From UBA5972 sp002430125 (GTDB taxonomy: Bacteria; Pseudomonadota; Alphaproteobacteria; Rhodobacterales; Rhodobacteraceae), in contig CALBIC010000008.1 of the NCBI GenBank assembly GCA_937892915.1, positions 1-8,937 of the forward strand: 8,937 nucleotides of DNA, in the 5' to 3' direction. Both the position numbers and the translations under genes were made by a program. Shown piece after piece: positions 5,643-8,937 of this stretch (position 1 is its first letter; every line of letters starts with the position of its first letter). The notes below the pieces were generated by a model. The model was not told the DNA's origin. It made no database searches and saw nothing but the letters and a program-made list of their open reading frames with translations.

Positions 5643-6764
5643 GTGGCAGAACGAACCCCCGCCAACCATAACCCCTGGTACATCCTGATGACGCTTTATG
5701 GCGAGCAGGAGGAGAAATGGGTTAATGGGATCCTGCATGCGAAGAACAGGGCGGCGTGGAATGCCTGGGCCTGTCAGGCGATGACGCCGGACGCGCGGAA
5801 AGAGGTTGCCAAAAAGGCCGGAGTTGACTTGGCCGAAGTGCAGGGCTGGGACGGCAAGAGGGACGAGATCGCAAAGTTGCATGAAAAGGTTTGGGTTGCA
5901 CGTAACGGCAAGGATCTTACCTACCCCGGATTGCCGGATGTCGCGGATGCAGTAAACGTTAGAGAAATTGCTTTTTCCAATACGGTTGCATTGGGAGGGG
6001 CAATTTTCAGCGGGATCGCTTATTTCTACTCGGCGCATTTCAGCGGGAAAGCTCTTTTCTACTATGCGCAGTTCAGCGGGTTCGCCAAATTTCAGAAAGC
6101 CACCTTCGTTGCAGGGAATGAGGAAGAGGGGGAGGTCTCTTTTAAAGACTGCCAGTTTGAAAAGCCGACCAGCTTTCGCGATGCCGGCTTTCTGACGGGC
6201 TATCCCGATTTCGACGGTGCGGTGCTGCATCAGAACACCGCCTTCACGGCAGCGGATGAATACTGGCCGACCGGCGCGCCGGACAACCCCAAAGCCGCCC
6301 GCGCGTCCTGCGCGGTGATCCGGCACAGCCTGGACAAGCAAGGCCTGCCGGAGGATCAGCACTTCTTTTTCCGCCGCGAAATGGCGTTTGCCGGGCGGAT
6401 TGGCAACTGGGGGCAGAGGTTGCCTTATCGGCTGTTCGGCGCGGTTTCAGAATATGGCTATTCAATCCTAAAGCCTTCGCTTTGGCTGCTTGGGCTATGG
6501 ATTGTTCCAGCCCTGATCTATATGGGGTATTTCAACTGGCTGAACGAGCTTTACGACGGCAAGCACGGCGCGCTTGAAGGGTTTGCCCTTTCTTTCGTCA
6601 GTATGTTCAATTTCCTTGGCCTACATCGTCTTTATTTCGGCACCGAATACTATCAGAGCCTGAACCCATTCGTCCAATTTCTGACCGCTGGCCAAACCGT
6701 CCTAGGCGTGATCCTGCTGTTCTTTCTCGGCCTTGCCCTAAGAACCCGGTTTCGCTTGCGCTGA
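5643..6764 (+). CDS. Pentapeptide-repeat protein with C-terminal channel-like membrane segments
   Basis: This 373-residue protein starts with GTG at 5643, with GGAGA 6 bases upstream. Residues 1-104 form a soluble N-terminal region beginning NPWYILMTLYGEQEEKW. Residues about 105-205 are pentapeptide-like repeats, expected to form a right-handed quadrilateral beta-helix; the clearest part is three 11-residue units (A120-S130, A131-Y141, A142-K152) of the form AxFSGxAxFYx. A linker with FFFRREMAFAGR and RLPYRLFGAVSEYGYS leads to hydrophobic segments at about 279-298, 311-329 and 347-366 and a basic end RTRFRLR. The layout of two clear helices flanking a shorter hydrophobic stretch recalls the pentapeptide/ion-channel-like membrane proteins of Proteobacteria; channel activity is inference and no K+ filter motif is seen. 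The start is 59 bases after the aminotransferase stop, and the gene converges with the methyltransferase gene with only 3 bases between stops. Confidence 0.85.
   Translation: MAERTPANHNPWYILMTLYGEQEEKWVNGILHAKNRAAWNAWACQAMTPDARKEVAKKAGVDLAEVQGWDGKRDEIAKLHEKVWVARNGKDLTYPGLPDVADAVNVREIAFSNTVALGGAIFSGIAYFYSAHFSGKALFYYAQFSGFAKFQKATFVAGNEEEGEVSFKDCQFEKPTSFRDAGFLTGYPDFDGAVLHQNTAFTAADEYWPTGAPDNPKAARASCAVIRHSLDKQGLPEDQHFFFRREMAFAGRIGNWGQRLPYRLFGAVSEYGYSILKPSLWLLGLWIVPALIYMGYFNWLNELYDGKHGALEGFALSFVSMFNFLGLHRLYFGTEYYQSLNPFVQFLTAGQTVLGVILLFFLGLALRTRFRLR
6000..6098 (+). repeat. Three 33-bp tandem coding repeats in the pentapeptide domain
   Basis: Three successive 33-base units each contain TTCAGCGGG near the start and, in the first two, TTTCTACT. 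They encode the 11-residue units AIFSGIAYFYS, AHFSGKALFYY and AQFSGFAKFQK. The repeat is visible in both DNA and protein and points to recent internal duplication of the beta-helix coil, or to conservation of its F-S-G corner. Confidence 0.7.
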
Positions 6765-6767
6765 CCC

Positions 6768-7877
6768 TCAAACCTTCCGACAAATCATATAACAATGCAC
6801 ATAATCCATCCCGTGCCCGTCGGGGCGGGCGGCGACCAGCGCTTCGTATCGGCCGTAGAACTCATCAACCAGCGCGGCCCTTTCCGCCGCCGGGCGATCC
6901 CCGGAAAGCCCTGCCATAAACACCGGTTCGGACCAGCTGCGCAGGGTGGGGATATAGCTGCGGGCAAAGTCGACGGCTGATACACCACCCGCCCTGAACG
7001 CCTCGGCAAAGGGGCAGGGCACCACGCGGGTTTCGGCGTGTTCCAGCCGCAGGCCTGCTTTGTAAACCGGGCTGCTCGGGTCGTTCAGGGGCGCGGTAAA
7101 CTGGTCAACCGTCCGGTAAACCTGCGGAAAGTTGGTGGCCGCGTACTCGGCCCCCGTAATCAGCCCCTCATCCAGCATCCCGCGCCACAGGTCATTGAAC
7201 GTATCAAACATCGACACGCCACCGGTGTGGCCCAGATAGCGGCCTTCCTCGTCAATGCCGAAATTGAACAGTGCCAGAAAGCCGCCCACAGCCAATTCGG
7301 ACGTGCGGTTCAGCAGGAAGTTTTCCCAGTCCTTGGCTCCTTTCGCTTCGAACGCCTGACGCACATCGCCCGTCGCGCCGACCATATGCACGTGCTCGGG
7401 TATCTGCGCCGGAACCTCGGTGATGTAATGCGAGGCGGTGGCCGAATGGCCAAGGTTCAAGCTGCCGGGAGGCACGATCCGGACGTGAAACGAGGTGGCC
7501 GAGGCCATGACATAAAGGTTGTCGATCCCCTTGGCATAGCTTTGAATGTCGGTCAGCCCATGCACTATCTGGAAAAGCTGCGAAAAATCATTGCGCGGCA
7601 GGTCGGTGTAAACCATCTGGATCGCCCGGCTCGGGCAGCGGGCGCGCACATCGCGCAAGACCCGGCCCACCATGTCAATCGAGGTGCCGCCATCAGCGCA
7701 TCCCATATCGGTCATGGTGAAAATGCTGCCGTCATCGGCGGGCGGTTGACGCGCGAGCGCATCCAAAATCAGCCCCGCCGCATTGTCCATCACATGCTTG
7801 GCCCCGATGGTGGCGCGGGAATAATACCCTGCACCCTTCATGGCCATGAAATCGTCAGTCTGGCGGGGTTTGGTCAT
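6768..7877 (-). CDS. SABATH-like SAM-dependent carboxyl methyltransferase
   Basis: This 369-residue protein resembles the SABATH family (plant salicylate, benzoate, jasmonate and caffeine-pathway methyltransferases), which move a methyl group from SAM to a carboxylate or ring nitrogen. SAM-site motifs are TDMGCADGGTS (56-66, plant form DLGCSSG), YTDLPRNDFSQLF (90-102, plant form NDLPGNDFN) and TSFHVRIVPPGSLNLGHSA (128-146, followed by TASHYITEVP). Length fits the family. By manual alignment the two plant residues that clamp the substrate carboxylate are changed: Gln25 to Ala, and Trp151 to Tyr (Y151 in SHYIT). The natural substrate may therefore not be salicylate-like. The ATG at 7877 is preceded by GGAG at 6 bases. 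It is the last gene of a minus-strand run behind the broken TolB-N/TPR gene, 58 bases downstream, and converges with the pentapeptide gene. Family assignment is fairly sure; substrate unknown. Confidence 0.85.
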   Translation of the reverse strand: MTKPRQTDDFMAMKGAGYYSRATIGAKHVMDNAAGLILDALARQPPADDGSIFTMTDMGCADGGTSIDMVGRVLRDVRARCPSRAIQMVYTDLPRNDFSQLFQIVHGLTDIQSYAKGIDNLYVMASATSFHVRIVPPGSLNLGHSATASHYITEVPAQIPEHVHMVGATGDVRQAFEAKGAKDWENFLLNRTSELAVGGFLALFNFGIDEEGRYLGHTGGVSMFDTFNDLWRGMLDEGLITGAEYAATNFPQVYRTVDQFTAPLNDPSSPVYKAGLRLEHAETRVVPCPFAEAFRAGGVSAVDFARSYIPTLRSWSEPVFMAGLSGDRPAAERAALVDEFYGRYEALVAARPDGHGMDYVHCYMICRKV

Positions 7878-7935
7878 CTGGAGCTCCGGCTGGTTTCAGG
7901 CCAGAATGAGGGCGCGATGCCAACCTGTAAAGGGG

Positions 7936-8937
7936 CTATTCCTCGGGGATGCCTGCCATCACGAGATACGGGAAATAGTCGTCCCTGATCCCTTTGGACA
8001 TGGGCGGCAGTGGGGCCGCAAGGTATTGGATCGTCAAATGCGGTAGGTGGTACAGCAAACGTTGGGCCGTTTCGCGGGCGGCGGGCAAGTCGCCGGCCTT
8101 GGCGTAACTGACGGCCAGCATCCGCAGCGGCCAGACAACGCCGGGATGGCGGCGCAGACCTTCCTCAATCAGGCGGATGGCTCTTCTTCGTGCCCGTCCC
8201 AGCGAAACGCGGCTGAGGCCCGCCCAAAGGTGATCTGATGCAGAAACGGGTCAAGTGGGCTTAGACGTTCAGCCCGGTCGAAGGCCGCCAGCGCCGGTTC
8301 AACCTCGTGCAAATAGACGTGAATCCAGCCAATCCTGATCCAGGCCCAGGCATTGCTAGGGTAGAGCGCCAACGCGCGATCAAGATAGGTGCGGGCCAAA
8401 GGCACATCCGATCCCGCCTGCGCATAGGCCCTAAGCGCCAGCGCCGGCACGAAATCCGGATCAAGCACCAGCGCAGTATCAAGGATTTCACCTGCCTTGG
8501 CGTTATCCTGCTGCCTAAGCGATCAGAAATACGGATAGGCGGTCAGCAGCAGGTCATATGCGGATCGGTTTTGCGGGGCGCGACCGGTGGCACGGGCGAT
8601 TTCAGCGTTGCGCAGACTGGGCGAGATTTGACCGGCCACTTGCGAGGCGATACGGTCCTGCAGATCGAACAGGTCATCCAGCCGGTCGTCGAACCGTTCC
8701 GACCACAAGGTATGGCCATCTGCGCCGTTCACCAGTTGCGCCGCAATCCGCACCCGATCCCCGGCACGGCGGACCGTGCCTTCGACGATATATTGCGCGC
8801 CAAGCCGGGCGGCAGCTTGCGGCACGTCCAGCGCCTCGCCTTGCAGGGCAAAAGCCGATTGGCGGGCGATCACGTCAAACTCGTGCACCCGGCTCAGCGC
8901 GCCGGTGATTTCCTCGACCACGCCATCGGCGAACATG
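7936..8937 (-). pseudogene. Broken TolB-N/TPR protein gene (COG5616 type), open at the right edge
   Basis: The 3' part of a gene for a protein with a TolB N-terminal/FlgO-like domain followed by tetratricopeptide repeats, commonly found behind a class III adenylate cyclase or a CadC-type DNA-binding domain. The window begins inside it: MFADGVVEEITGALSR at 8936 is the normal internal FADGV motif, not a start. Visible parts are FDVIARQSAFAL, LGAQYIVEGTVRRAGDRVRIAAQL, LWSERFDDRLDDLFDLQDRIA, then TPR helices such as LARTYLDRALALYPSNAWAW. Two lesions interrupt it. An in-frame TGA at 8523-8525 follows AYPYF, and homology resumes in the same frame (SLRQQDNAKAGEILDTALVLD). Near 8182-8190, in a CTTCTTC stretch, the frame shifts, and AIRLIEEGLRRHPGVVWPL continues in another frame to a normal-looking end (MAGIPEE, TAG at 7936-7938). 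Both together make a pseudogene likely; assembly error at the frameshift is possible. Confidence 0.8.

Noticed and set aside
5640..6362. Minus-strand frame opposite the pentapeptide gene
   Set aside because: It is antisense to a gene with repeats and membrane segments and shows no domain of its own.
7038..7988. Plus-strand frame of 316 codons opposite the methyltransferase
   Set aside because: The minus-strand frame has clear SABATH motifs; the plus-strand translation is composition-driven and runs into the neighbouring pseudogene.
8523..8525. TGA read as selenocysteine
   Set aside because: The family has no selenocysteine members that I know of and no stem-loop of SECIS type is evident directly after the codon; a simple nonsense change fits with the second lesion.

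Overview
The window looks like chromosomal DNA of an alphaproteobacterium, most likely of the Rhodobacterales. I infer this from the fairly high G+C, the codon choice, and the protein types: RimO with a short Pro-rich leader, a pentapeptide-repeat membrane protein, a SABATH-type methyltransferase and a COG5616-type TolB-N/TPR protein. This is recognition from memory, not a database match. Genes are tightly packed. The longest gene-free stretches are 3230-3410 (181 bases, containing a likely terminator) and 3684-3839 (156 bases, containing a strong dyad operator). No stretch over 300 bases lacks a gene, and I see no tRNA, rRNA, CRISPR array, insertion sequence or attachment site.

Layout from left to right. 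Positions 2-256 hold the AT-rich 3' end of an unrecognised gene (about 42% G+C over 1-240 by hand count). It appears to be frameshifted at a run of seven G; with one more G it would end in a winged-helix-like tail at 267. It converges on rimO (328-1701, minus; S12 methylthiotransferase), with a perfect hairpin between them. Upstream of rimO on the same strand is a polytopic membrane protein (1763-3229, minus) whose centre is a 192-bp array of 32 hexanucleotide repeats encoding 64 residues of Ala/Val/Gly-rich dipeptides. Next is a small DUF4242 protein (3411-3683, minus) with its own terminator, divergent from an HxlR-family regulator (3840-4538, plus). The two share an intergenic region with a 37-bp dyad that is probably the regulator's operator.

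Downstream on the plus strand are a class IV PLP aminotransferase (4648-5583) and a pentapeptide-repeat protein with C-terminal membrane helices (5643-6764). The latter converges with a 3-bp gap on a SABATH-like SAM-dependent methyltransferase (6768-7877, minus). The right edge holds the 3' part of a TolB-N/TPR protein gene (7936-8937, minus) broken by an in-frame TGA and a frameshift.

The genes do not form one pathway. The only clear functional grouping is the HxlR/DUF4242 divergent pair, possibly with the aminotransferase downstream of the regulator. The most unusual feature is the hexamer array in the membrane protein gene: its 24 differences from consensus all fall at first or second codon positions and none at the third.
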